A stretch of DNA of 64,000 nucleotides. Source: Cupriavidus pampae (GTDB taxonomy: Bacteria > Pseudomonadota > Gammaproteobacteria > Burkholderiales > Burkholderiaceae). Below, one piece after another: positions 1 through 7,885 of this stretch; the first letter of the stretch is position 1; every line of letters starts with the position of its first letter. The notes under the pieces were generated by a model. It had not been told where the DNA came from, made no database searches, and saw only the letters and a program-made list of their open reading frames with translations. Made by a program: the position numbers and the translations under genes. The stretch covers positions 310,001 through 374,000 of the forward strand of contig NZ_CAJZAG010000003.1 in the NCBI RefSeq assembly GCF_914271485.1, given 5' to 3'.

Positions 1-159
1 GCGAAAGAAGACGACATCCGCGGCCTGACCACCGCCGCAAGCATCTGGACCGTCGCGGCGATCGGCGTGGCGTGTGGCCTCGGCCGCGAAATGACGGCCG
101 TCGTCGCGACGGTGTTCAGTCTCGTGATCCTGCAGCTTCTCTACGTCTTCAAGAAGTAG
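1..159 (+). CDS. MgtC/SapB family membrane protein, C-terminal fragment (5' end outside window)
   Basis: The window opens inside this gene; 52 codons and a TAG stop are visible. The reading starts AKEDDIRGLTTAASIW and runs through a hydrophobic, Gly/Ala-rich helix (VAAIGVACGLG) and a second hydrophobic segment ending YVFKK. The RGLTTAASIW motif followed by such a helix is typical of the last membrane segments of MgtC/SapB-family inner-membrane proteins, linked in other bacteria to magnesium limitation and acid stress. Its last 11 bases overlap the convergent 3' end of fdsD. The short length limits the call; the family is likely but the role is unknown. Confidence 0.75.
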   Translation, partial: AKEDDIRGLTTAASIWTVAAIGVACGLGREMTAVVATVFSLVILQLLYVFKK

Positions 160-421
160 CGGACACCGAGGCCGACGGCAGCGGCGCCGCGGGCGGCGGC
201 TCCAGACTCACCCGATTCTCGGCGATGGACTCGCGCACGATCGGGTCGAGCCCTTCGCCATCCGTGGCATCGACGTGCGCCAGCAGCGCGCGCCGCATGC
301 GCGGCTCCCAGAAGCGCTTGATATGGCTGGAGATATCGGCCAGCGCCTCCTGGCGATCGGGCATCGCCTCGAAGAAGCCGCCAATCTGGTTGGCCATCTT
401 GATCAGGTTCTCGATATGCAT
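149..421 (-). CDS. fdsD: NAD-dependent formate dehydrogenase delta subunit FdsD
   Basis: Small accessory subunit of the soluble molybdenum formate dehydrogenase, needed for an active complex in relatives but carrying no cofactor. The 90-residue product begins MHIENLIKMANQIGGFFEAM and continues with the conserved HIKRFWEPRMRR segment of the FdsD family. The ATG at 421 lies 5 bases after the fdsA stop, so the two are surely co-transcribed; a longer open frame upstream only overlaps fdsA and is ignored. The last 25 or so residues are a Pro/Ala/Ser-rich tail, making it longer than the C. necator protein (about 70 residues, from memory). The 3' end overlaps the convergent MgtC-like gene. Confidence 0.9.
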   Translation of the reverse strand: MHIENLIKMANQIGGFFEAMPDRQEALADISSHIKRFWEPRMRRALLAHVDATDGEGLDPIVRESIAENRVSLEPPPAAPLPSASVSATS

Positions 422-426
422 GGCCG

Positions 427-3309
427 TTACTCCGCCGACGCCGGATTCACCGGCTCGGTCGCCGCGCGCAGGAACGCCAGCTGCTGGTCGTTGAAGTCCT
501 GATAGCTGCGCTGCCACGTGGATGGCTGCGCCACCGGCATCACCTGCACCGCCGTCACCTTGTACTCCGGACAGTTAGTCGCCCAGTCCGAATTGTCGGT
601 GGTAATCACGTTGGCGCCCGATTCGGGGAAGTGGAACGTGGTGTAGACCACGCCCGGCTGCATGCGCTCGCTGACGATCGCGCGCAGCACGGTCTCGCCC
701 GCGCGGCTCTGCACACCTACCCAGTCACCATCCTTGATGCCGCGCTCCTCGGCATCGTGCGGATGGAGCTCGAGCCGATCCTCGTCGTGCCAGTGCACGT
801 TCTCCGTGCGGCGCGTCTGCGCGCCCACGTTGTACTGCGACAGGATACGGCCCGTGGTCAGAATCAGCGGGAATTTGCGATTGACCTTCTCGTCCGTCGC
901 CACATACTTGGTGATGATGAACTTGCCCTTGCCACGCACGAAGCCATCGACGTGCATGATCGGCGTGCCCTGCGGTGCCTCGGCGTTGCACGGCCACTGG
1001 ATGCTGCCGAGTTCGTCGAGCCGCTTGTAGCTCACGCCCGAGAACGTCGGCGTCAGCGCCGCGATCTCGTCCATGATCTCCGACGGGTTGTTGTAGTGCA
1101 TCGGATAGCCAAGCGCGTTCGACAGCAGGATCGTGGCTTCCCAGTCCGCATAGCGGCCCTTAGGCGGCATCACCTTGCGCACGCGCGAGATGCGGCGTTC
1201 CGCATTGGTGAAGGTGCCATCCTTCTCGAGGAACGTCGAACCCGGCAGGAACACGTGCGCGTACTTGGCGGTTTCGTTGAGGAAGATGTCCTGCACCACG
1301 ATGCATTCCATCGACGACAGTGCCTCGGACACGTGCTGCGTGTTCGGGTCCGACTGCACGATGTCCTCGCCCTGGCAGTACAGGCCCATGAAGGTGCCCG
1401 TCAGCGCGGCTTCGAACATGTTCGGAATGCGCAGACCAGGCTCCGGATTGATCGTCACACCCCATGCGCTCTCGAACAGCGCGCGCGTGGTGGAGTCCGA
1501 CACATGGCGATAGCCCGGCAGTTCATGCGGGAACGAGCCCATGTCGCACGAACCCTGCACGTTGTTCTGCCCGCGCAGCGGGTTCACGCCCACGCCATCG
1601 CGGCCGATATTGCCGGTGGCCATCGCGAGGTTGGCGATGCCCATCACCGTGGTCGAACCCTGCGCGTGCTCGGTCACGCCGAGGCCGTAATAGATCGCGG
1701 CATTGCCACCGGTCGCATACAGACGCGCGGCGCCGCGGATCTGATCCGCCGGCACACCGGTCACCGCTTCCATCGCCTCGGGCGAGTTCTCGGGCAGCGC
1801 CACGAAATCGCGCCATTGCTGGAAGGCAAGGTCTTCGCAGCGCTCGGCGATAAACTGCTCGGCGAGCAGGCCTTCGGTCACGATCACGTGCGCCAGCGAC
1901 GTGACCAACGCCACGTTGGTGCCCGGACGCAGTTGCAGGTGATAGTCGGCGCGAATGTGCGGCGAGTCGACCAGGTCGATGCGGCGCGGATCGACGACGA
2001 TCAGCTTCGCACCGGCACGCAGGCGACGCTTCATGCGCGAGGCAAACACCGGGTGACCATCGGTCGGATTGGCCCCGATCACCATGATCACGTCGGCCTT
2101 GGCCACCGAGCGGAACGTCTGCGTGCCCGCCGATTCGCCGAGCGTGGTCTTGAGACCGTATCCGGTCGGCGAATGGCACACCCGTGCGCACGTATCGACG
2201 TTGTTGTTGCCGAACGCGGCGCGCACCAGCTTTTGCACGAGGTAGTCTTCCTCGTTGGTGCAGCGCGACGACACGATACCGCCGATCGAATCGACGCCAT
2301 GCTTGGCCTGAATCCGCTTGAACTCGGAAGCCGCGTAGGCAATCGCTTCTTCCCACGACACTTCGCGCCACGGATCGGTGATCTTCGCGCGGATCATCGG
2401 CTTGAGAATGCGGTCCTGATGGGTGGCATAGCCCCACGCGAAACGACCCTTCACGCACGCGTGGCCTTCATTGGCCTGGCCGTCCTTGTACGGCACCATG
2501 CGCACGACCTCGTTGCCCTTCATCTCGGCCTTGAACGAGCAGCCCACGCCGCAGTACGCGCACGTGGTCACCTTGTCGTGCGAAGGCTGGCCCAGCTTGA
2601 TCACGGACGTCTCGGTCAGCGTCGCGGTCGGGCAGGCCTGCACGCACGCACCGCATGACACGCAATCGGACTCCATGAACGACTGGCTCGTGCCCGCCGA
2701 CACGCGCGACTCGAAGCCGCGGCCGGTAATCGTCAGCGCGAACGTGCCCTGGGTTTCCTCGCACGCGCGCACGCAGCGATTGCACACGATGCACTTGGAC
2801 GGGTCGTACGTGAAGTACGGATTCGACTCGTCCTTCTTCAGGTGCGTATGCGTGGCGATGGCCGGCGTGTTGGTATGCCCGTCGGCGTAGCGCACCTCGC
2901 GCAGGCCGACCGCGCCGGCCATGTCCTGCAGTTCGCAGTTGCCGTTGGTCGGGCAGGTCAGGCAGTCGAGCGGGTGATCGGAGATATAGAGCTCCATCAC
3001 GCCACGGCGCAGGTCGCCGAGCTTGTCGCTTTGCGTGCGCACCTTCATGCCCGCTTCCACCGGCGTCGTGCACGAGGCCGGATAGCCGCGACGGCCTTCG
3101 ATCTCCACCAGGCACAGACGGCACGAGCCGAACGACTTGAGCGAGTCCGTCGCGCACAGCTTCGGCACGGCGATGCCCGCTTCCATGGAAGCGCGCATGA
3201 CCGACGTGCCCGCTGGCACCGTCACGTCCACGCCATCGATCTCCAGCGTGACCTGTACTTCCGACTCGCTGGCCGGGGTACCGTAATCGAGTTCGTTTCG
3301 AGCGTTCAA
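427..3309 (-). CDS. fdsA: NAD-dependent formate dehydrogenase alpha (catalytic) subunit FdsA
   Basis: Catalytic molybdopterin subunit oxidising formate to CO2 in the cytoplasm. Domains in order: N-terminal [2Fe-2S] (Cys52, 63, 66, 80), NADH-G type His-Cys3 cluster (His112, Cys116, 119, 125), two ferredoxin [4Fe-4S] motifs (Cys173/176/179/183 and 216/219/222/226), then the formate dehydrogenase cluster (Cys250, 253, 257, 285) and molybdopterin domains with the presumed Mo ligand Cys378 and His379 in RVCHSPTGYG. The start chosen is TTG at 3309, preceded by GGGAGACATCCC, giving 960 residues that begin NARNELDYG after the initiator. The more upstream in-frame start would overlap the end of fdsB. 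Co-transcribed with fdsG, fdsB and fdsD. Confidence 0.95.
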   Translation of the reverse strand: MNARNELDYGTPASESEVQVTLEIDGVDVTVPAGTSVMRASMEAGIAVPKLCATDSLKSFGSCRLCLVEIEGRRGYPASCTTPVEAGMKVRTQSDKLGDLRRGVMELYISDHPLDCLTCPTNGNCELQDMAGAVGLREVRYADGHTNTPAIATHTHLKKDESNPYFTYDPSKCIVCNRCVRACEETQGTFALTITGRGFESRVSAGTSQSFMESDCVSCGACVQACPTATLTETSVIKLGQPSHDKVTTCAYCGVGCSFKAEMKGNEVVRMVPYKDGQANEGHACVKGRFAWGYATHQDRILKPMIRAKITDPWREVSWEEAIAYAASEFKRIQAKHGVDSIGGIVSSRCTNEEDYLVQKLVRAAFGNNNVDTCARVCHSPTGYGLKTTLGESAGTQTFRSVAKADVIMVIGANPTDGHPVFASRMKRRLRAGAKLIVVDPRRIDLVDSPHIRADYHLQLRPGTNVALVTSLAHVIVTEGLLAEQFIAERCEDLAFQQWRDFVALPENSPEAMEAVTGVPADQIRGAARLYATGGNAAIYYGLGVTEHAQGSTTVMGIANLAMATGNIGRDGVGVNPLRGQNNVQGSCDMGSFPHELPGYRHVSDSTTRALFESAWGVTINPEPGLRIPNMFEAALTGTFMGLYCQGEDIVQSDPNTQHVSEALSSMECIVVQDIFLNETAKYAHVFLPGSTFLEKDGTFTNAERRISRVRKVMPPKGRYADWEATILLSNALGYPMHYNNPSEIMDEIAALTPTFSGVSYKRLDELGSIQWPCNAEAPQGTPIMHVDGFVRGKGKFIITKYVATDEKVNRKFPLILTTGRILSQYNVGAQTRRTENVHWHDEDRLELHPHDAEERGIKDGDWVGVQSRAGETVLRAIVSERMQPGVVYTTFHFPESGANVITTDNSDWATNCPEYKVTAVQVMPVAQPSTWQRSYQDFNDQQLAFLRAATEPVNPASAE

Positions 3310-3361
3310 GGGATGTCTCCCGATCTTATGTTTTGTGGGATGGGGGGCGATATCGATATCG

Positions 3362-4918
3362 CTACGCCGCGCGTGCCGGCTTCGGTGCAAGACCGAAGTC
3401 TTCGGGAAATTCGTTCAGCGCGGACAGCACCGGGTACGGCGTCATGCCGCCCATCGCACAGAGCGAGCCATTCAACATCGTGTCGCACAGGTCGCGCACG
3501 AGCGCCACATGCTTCACGGGCTGATCGCCCGTCAGGATGCGGTCCATCACCTCGACGCCACGCGTCGAACCGATTCGGCACGGCGTGCATTTGCCGCAAG
3601 ACTCGATGGCGCAGAACTCCATCGCGTAGCGCGCCTGCTTCGCCATATCGACGGTCTCGTCGAACACGACGATGCCACCATGGCCCACCACCGCGCCGAA
3701 CGCCGCGTAGGCCTCGTAGTCCAGCGGCACGTCGAAGCGCGACTCGGGCAGGTACGCGCCCAGCGGGCCGCCCACCTGTACCGCGCGAATCGAACGGCCC
3801 GAGCGTGTGCCACCGCCGTAGTCGACCAGCAACTCGCGCAGCGTGATACCAAACGCTTTCTCGACCAGTCCACCTTGCAGAATATTGCCGGCCAGCTGGA
3901 ACGGCAGCGTGCCGCGCGAGCGGCCCATGCCGAAGTCCTTGTAGAACGTGGCACCTCGAGCCAGGATGATCGGTACCGTGGCCAGCGAGATCACGTTGTT
4001 GATCACGGTCGGCTGACCGAACAACCCTTCGATCGCAGGCAGCGGCGGCTTCGCGCGCACCACGCCGCGCTTGCCTTCGAGGCTTTCGAGCAGCGCGGTT
4101 TCTTCACCGCACACATACGCACCGGCGCCCTTGCGCACTTCCAGATGGAAGCGGTGGCCACTGCCGCGGATATCGTCACCGAGCCAGCCCGCCGCGGTGG
4201 CGATGCGAATCGCTTCCTCGGTGGCGGCAATCGCGTGGGGGTATTCCGAGCGCGTGTAGATGTAGCCGTGCTCCGCGCCCACCGCGAGGCCCGCGATGGT
4301 CATGCCTTCGATCAGCATGAACGGATCGTCTTCCATGACCATGCGGTCGGAGAACGTGCCCGAGTCGCCTTCGTCGGCATTACAGACGATGTACTTGACC
4401 GGCGATTGCGCGGCCAGCACCGTCTTCCACTTGATGCCGGTCGGGAACGCCGCGCCGCCACGGCCGCGCAGGCCGGAGTCCAGCACCTCTTGCACGATCT
4501 GTGCGGGCGCGAGGGCCAGCGCGCGCGTCAGGCCGGCATAGCCTTCATGCGCGATGTAGTCATCGAGCGACACTGGGTCGGTGATGCCGAGGCGCGCGAA
4601 GGTCAGGCGCTCCTGCTTCTTCAGGAACGGATGCTCGTCGACCACGCCGATCGACAGCGCATGCGTCCTGCCCTCAGGCAAACCCGCATCGAACAGCGCC
4701 GGCACGTCGTCGGCGGAGACCGGTCCGTAGCCGATGCGGCCGGCTTCGGTCTTCACCTCGACCAGCGGCTCCAGCCAGAACATGCCGCGCGAGCCGTTGC
4801 GCACGAGGTGGATATCGATGCCGCGCTTGGCGGCTTCGCGTGCGATCGCTTGTGCCACTTCATCGGCGCCAAGCGCAAGCGCGGTGGAATCGCGCGGTAC
4901 GAAGATCGTGATGCTCAT
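3362..4918 (-). CDS. fdsB: NAD-dependent formate dehydrogenase beta subunit FdsB
   Basis: Diaphorase subunit, homologous to NuoF of complex I: it binds FMN and NAD and passes electrons from FdsA/FdsG to NAD. The 518 residues comprise an N-terminal thioredoxin-like region, the flavin/NADH region with GRGGAAFPTG (near residue 150), CNADEGDSGTF and GAYVCGEETALLESLEG, and a C-terminal [4Fe-4S] motif ESCGKCTPCR (near residue 445). Its ATG overlaps the fdsG stop as ATGA, the arrangement of translationally coupled subunits. The downstream fdsA start lies 52 bases after its stop. Confidence 0.96.
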   Translation of the reverse strand: MSITIFVPRDSTALALGADEVAQAIAREAAKRGIDIHLVRNGSRGMFWLEPLVEVKTEAGRIGYGPVSADDVPALFDAGLPEGRTHALSIGVVDEHPFLKKQERLTFARLGITDPVSLDDYIAHEGYAGLTRALALAPAQIVQEVLDSGLRGRGGAAFPTGIKWKTVLAAQSPVKYIVCNADEGDSGTFSDRMVMEDDPFMLIEGMTIAGLAVGAEHGYIYTRSEYPHAIAATEEAIRIATAAGWLGDDIRGSGHRFHLEVRKGAGAYVCGEETALLESLEGKRGVVRAKPPLPAIEGLFGQPTVINNVISLATVPIILARGATFYKDFGMGRSRGTLPFQLAGNILQGGLVEKAFGITLRELLVDYGGGTRSGRSIRAVQVGGPLGAYLPESRFDVPLDYEAYAAFGAVVGHGGIVVFDETVDMAKQARYAMEFCAIESCGKCTPCRIGSTRGVEVMDRILTGDQPVKHVALVRDLCDTMLNGSLCAMGGMTPYPVLSALNEFPEDFGLAPKPARAA

Positions 4919-5481
4919 ACGCTCGCCTCCACTGCGTTCTTGTTGTTCTGCTCCGCGCGCATGGCATCGCGCAGGCCTTCGATCAGCCGCGTGAATCGCG
5001 CGGCATCGACGCGACCGTGCAGTCGATCATCGATCATCACCGCCGGGCCGATCGCGCATTGCCCGAGGCAGAACACCGGCTCGAGTGTGAACGCGCCGTC
5101 GGCCGTGGTGTCGTGCATCGAGCAACCGAGCGTGCGTTCGGCGTGCTTGACCAGCGCATCGGCACCGACCGACTGGCACGCCTCGGCGCGGCAGACCTGC
5201 ACGACGTGCCGGCCCGCGGGATGTTCGCGGAAGTGGTGATAGAACGTGATCACGCCATGAACTTCGGCACGCGACAGATTCAACGCTTGCGCGATGACCG
5301 GCACCGATTCGGCCGGCACGTAACCGTGCACGTCCTGGAGTTCATGAAGAATCGGCAGCAATGCACCGGGCATGTCGCGGCTCGCGGCTACGATCTGTGC
5401 GATGGCATCAAGGCGACGCGCGGCGCTTACCGTGCTGCTTGCGGCTGCTAGATTGCTTGTGGGGGTGACGGTTTCTGGCAT
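4915..5481 (-). CDS. fdsG: NAD-dependent formate dehydrogenase gamma subunit FdsG
   Basis: NuoE-like [2Fe-2S] electron-transfer subunit, first gene of the fds operon. The 188-residue protein contains the four cluster cysteines as CRAEAC (97, 102) and CLGQC (138, 142), in a thioredoxin-like fold, preceded by the HELQDVHGYVP helix region of the family. It overlaps fdsB by four bases. The operon promoter should lie in the 212-bp divergent region shared with the FdsR-type regulator. Confidence 0.95.
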   Translation of the reverse strand: MPETVTPTSNLAAASSTVSAARRLDAIAQIVAASRDMPGALLPILHELQDVHGYVPAESVPVIAQALNLSRAEVHGVITFYHHFREHPAGRHVVQVCRAEACQSVGADALVKHAERTLGCSMHDTTADGAFTLEPVFCLGQCAIGPAVMIDDRLHGRVDAARFTRLIEGLRDAMRAEQNNKNAVEASV

Positions 5482-5693
5482 GGCGTCTCCGTGCTCTTGT
5501 GTCGTCAGGGCCTGGAACGCGTGGCTTGTCTCCTGCGTTCCTACGCAACCGCCGACTGACCATCATTGGGTCCATCGTGCGGCCTGCATATAGGCTCTTT
5601 TTTTCATATTACGGGACCGCTTTTTAGCGATCTGTCCCGTTTGTGCGACTATAGGCCTGTGTTTTCACCCCATCAATATGCTATTTTTCGCAT
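5482..5693. promoter_or_regulatory. Divergent fdsG/fdsR control region with two inverted repeats
   Basis: This 212-bp region separates the fds operon from the divergent regulator. It holds a perfect 7-bp inverted repeat ACGGGAC-N16-GTCCCGT (5611-5617 and 5634-5640) whose centre (CCGCTTTTTAGCG) can also pair, so the whole can form a nested hairpin. A second repeat, ATATGC-N8-GCATAT (5676-5681 and 5690-5695), overlaps the regulator ATG. The motif TATAGGC occurs twice (near 5590 and 5650). These are plausible operator sites for the FdsR-type protein acting on fds and on itself; binding is inferred. Confidence 0.55.
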
Positions 5694-6821
5694 ATGCTAC
5701 GCATCTCGATCCTCCCCCGTCTGCAGATCCGCGACGACGCGGCGACTGCCCCGGCGCCAGCACTGGACGTCTCGCGTCTGGTGGCGCTTCTCGGCCATAT
5801 CGAGGCCACCGGCAACATCGCGCAGTCGGCCGAAGCTATCGCGTTGTCATACCGCTACGCGTGGGGCATTTTGCGCGACGCCGAGACGCTGTTCGGCGGC
5901 GCGTTGATCGCCAAGACGCGCGGACGTGGGTCCACACTCACGCCGATGGCGCAGCAACTCGTATGGGCGAGCAAGCGGATTGCCGCGCGGCTGTCGCCGA
6001 CGCTGGACAGCCTCGCCTCCGAGCTCGAGATCGAGCTGAAGAAGCTGATGGTCGCCTCGGATCCGGCGGTGCGCCTGCATGCCAGCCACGGTTTTGCGGT
6101 GGCGGCGCTGCGCGACTTCCTCGTCGAGCACAAGGTGCGTCACGACCTCAAGTACTGCGGCAGTCTCGAGGCCGTGGCCGCGCTTGCGGAACACGCGTGC
6201 GATATCGCCGGCTTTCATGTGCCGATCGGCGATCTCGAAGACGATATGGTGCGGCGCATCACGAGCTGGTTGCGCCCAGAAACACACTGCCTGATCCACC
6301 TCGCGGTGCGCACGCAGGGATTGTTCGTGCGACCCGGAAACCCGCTTGGCGTGCGCTCGCTCGAAGATCTGGTGCGATCCGACGTGCGCTTCGTCAATCG
6401 ACAGCAGGGGTCGGGGACGCGGCTGTTGCTGGACCTGATGCTGGCGCGGCGCAACATCGATCCGAATCGCATCGAAGGTTTCAACAACGGCGAGTTCACG
6501 CACGCGGCGGTGGCCGCGTACATCGGCAGCGGCATGGCGGATGTGGGCTTCGGCGTGGAGACCGCGGCGCGCCGCTTCGGGCTGGAATTCGTGCCGGTGC
6601 TCAAGGAGCGTTACTTCTTCGCGATCGAGCAGAAGATGCTGCAGAGTCCGGCGCTGGCCGAGGCGGTGGCCGCGCTCAAGAGCCGCTCGTTCCGCGAGCG
6701 TGTCGACGCGCTGCCGGGCTACGACGGCGCGCTGACGGGCGTGGTGCAGACGATGGAGCAGGCGTTTCCGAATCTTCCGGAACTTGCCCCCCTCTCACCC
6801 CGGGAAAGGGGGCGGATGTAA
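5694..6821 (+). CDS. fdsR: FdsR-type transcriptional regulator (winged HTH plus periplasmic-binding-like domain)
   Basis: Predicted regulator of the divergent fds operon. The 375-residue protein has an N-terminal winged-helix region (about residues 20-85, with SYRYAWGILRDAETLFGG like the LysR/ModE recognition helix) and a C-terminal molybdate/periplasmic-binding-like domain (about 115-340, with NRQQGSGTRLLLDLML and GMADVGFGVETAARRFGLEF). In C. necator a divergent gene, fdsR, controls fds in a formate-dependent way; position and architecture support the same role here. No clear Shine-Dalgarno precedes the ATG, and an inverted repeat overlaps it. The last dozen residues (PLSPRERGRM) are encoded by a CCCCCTCTC/GGGGG palindrome, so the natural C-terminus may have been extended by a mobile repeat. 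Confidence 0.8.
   Translation: MLRISILPRLQIRDDAATAPAPALDVSRLVALLGHIEATGNIAQSAEAIALSYRYAWGILRDAETLFGGALIAKTRGRGSTLTPMAQQLVWASKRIAARLSPTLDSLASELEIELKKLMVASDPAVRLHASHGFAVAALRDFLVEHKVRHDLKYCGSLEAVAALAEHACDIAGFHVPIGDLEDDMVRRITSWLRPETHCLIHLAVRTQGLFVRPGNPLGVRSLEDLVRSDVRFVNRQQGSGTRLLLDLMLARRNIDPNRIEGFNNGEFTHAAVAAYIGSGMADVGFGVETAARRFGLEFVPVLKERYFFAIEQKMLQSPALAEAVAALKSRSFRERVDALPGYDGALTGVVQTMEQAFPNLPELAPLSPRERGRM
6787..6815. repeat. Palindromic CCCCTCTCCC-family repeat inside the 3' end of fdsR
   Basis: A CCCCCTCTC arm, a CCCGGG centre and a GGGGG arm form an imperfect hairpin that resembles the palindromes at 13.9, 50.0-50.2 and 54.05 kb. Here the repeat is translated as the final residues of the FdsR-type protein and overlaps its stop. 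Confidence 0.55.
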
Positions 6822-6834
6822 GCGAAGCGGTGTC

Positions 6835-7788
6835 TCAGTAGATTTCCGGCACGATCAGTTCGTTCGGCACCGGCTGCCGCACGTAGTCGGCGTGCCGTTC
6901 GCGCTTGGGCAGCACGATCGATGTCTGTTGCGGCTCCACGTACGGCATCTGCTGCAGCAGATGGTGGATGCAGTTGAGGCGCGCGCGCTTCTTGTCCACA
7001 GCCTGCACGACCCACCACGGGGCTTCGGCGATATGCGTGCGCTCGAGCATGACTTCCTTGGCGCGCGTGTAGTCTTCCCAGCGGCGGCGCGACTCGAGGT
7101 CCATCGGGCTCAGCTTCCACTGCTTGAGCGGATCGTGGATGCGGCTCAGAAAGCGCATATGCTGCTCGTCGTCCGAGATCGAGAACCAGTACTTGATCAC
7201 CTGGATGCCCGAACGCACGAGCATGCGTTCGAACTCGGGCACCGAGCGGAAGAACTCTTCATATTGCTCGTCCGTGCAGAAGCCCATCACGCGCTCGACG
7301 CCCGCGCGGTTGTACCAGCTGCGGTCGAACAGCACCATCTCGCCGGCGGCCGGCAGATGCGATACGTAGCGCTGGAAATACCACTGCGTGCGCTCGCGAT
7401 CGTTCGGCGCGGGCAATGCCGCCACGCGGCAGACGCGCGGATTCAGACGCTGCGTGATGCGCTTGATCACGCCGCCCTTGCCTGCGGCATCGCGTCCTTC
7501 AAACAGGATCACCACCTTGTGGCCTGTCGCAACCACCCAGCTCTGCAGCTTCACGAGTTCGCCCTGCAGGCGGAACAGTTCGCGGAAGTACATCTGACGT
7601 TCCGCGCGCTCTTCCTCATCGCTGGCGAGGCCGCCATTCTCGGCGCCGCCACCGGCCAGGATGGCCTGCACCACGGCCGGGTCACGATCCTCGAGTTCGA
7701 GTTCGAGCTCTTCGTCGTAGTAATCCGCCACTTCGCGGTGAATGCGCCGGATCAGGGCTTCGTCGTTAGCTGCGTCGTTGGAATTCAT
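6835..7788 (-). CDS. ppk2: Polyphosphate kinase 2 (PPK2 family)
   Basis: Cytoplasmic kinase that uses inorganic polyphosphate to phosphorylate nucleoside diphosphates, or the reverse. The 317-residue protein has the PPK2 hallmark Walker A GRDAAGKGG (residues 98-106), Walker B FDRSWYNR (Asp155) and the lid region with conserved Arg/Lys residues, followed by the family C-terminus (ESRRRWEDYTRAKEVM). One PPK2 domain with a roughly 80-residue acidic N-terminal extension suggests a class I enzyme, but nucleotide preference cannot be read from sequence alone. It ends 13 bases after the convergent fdsR and looks monocistronic. Confidence 0.93.
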   Translation of the reverse strand: MNSNDAANDEALIRRIHREVADYYDEELELELEDRDPAVVQAILAGGGAENGGLASDEEERAERQMYFRELFRLQGELVKLQSWVVATGHKVVILFEGRDAAGKGGVIKRITQRLNPRVCRVAALPAPNDRERTQWYFQRYVSHLPAAGEMVLFDRSWYNRAGVERVMGFCTDEQYEEFFRSVPEFERMLVRSGIQVIKYWFSISDDEQHMRFLSRIHDPLKQWKLSPMDLESRRRWEDYTRAKEVMLERTHIAEAPWWVVQAVDKKRARLNCIHHLLQQMPYVEPQQTSIVLPKRERHADYVRQPVPNELIVPEIY

Positions 7789-7885
7789 GTCGCTGCGCTC
7801 CGGGGTGTCTGTTCGGGCAGGGTGGTGGTCAAACAGTTTACGCCCGCCGCATGGCAGTTGCGTGAAATGACGAAGTTGTCATGCG

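Noticed and set aside
631..2658. Very long plus-strand open frame opposite fdsA
   Set aside because: It is the antisense shadow of a high-GC conserved gene: Arg/His-rich, no family similarity, and the minus strand encodes all FdsA motifs.
3335..5239. Long plus-strand open frame opposite fdsB and fdsG
   Set aside because: Antisense shadow of high-GC genes; no ribosome site or recognisable domain.
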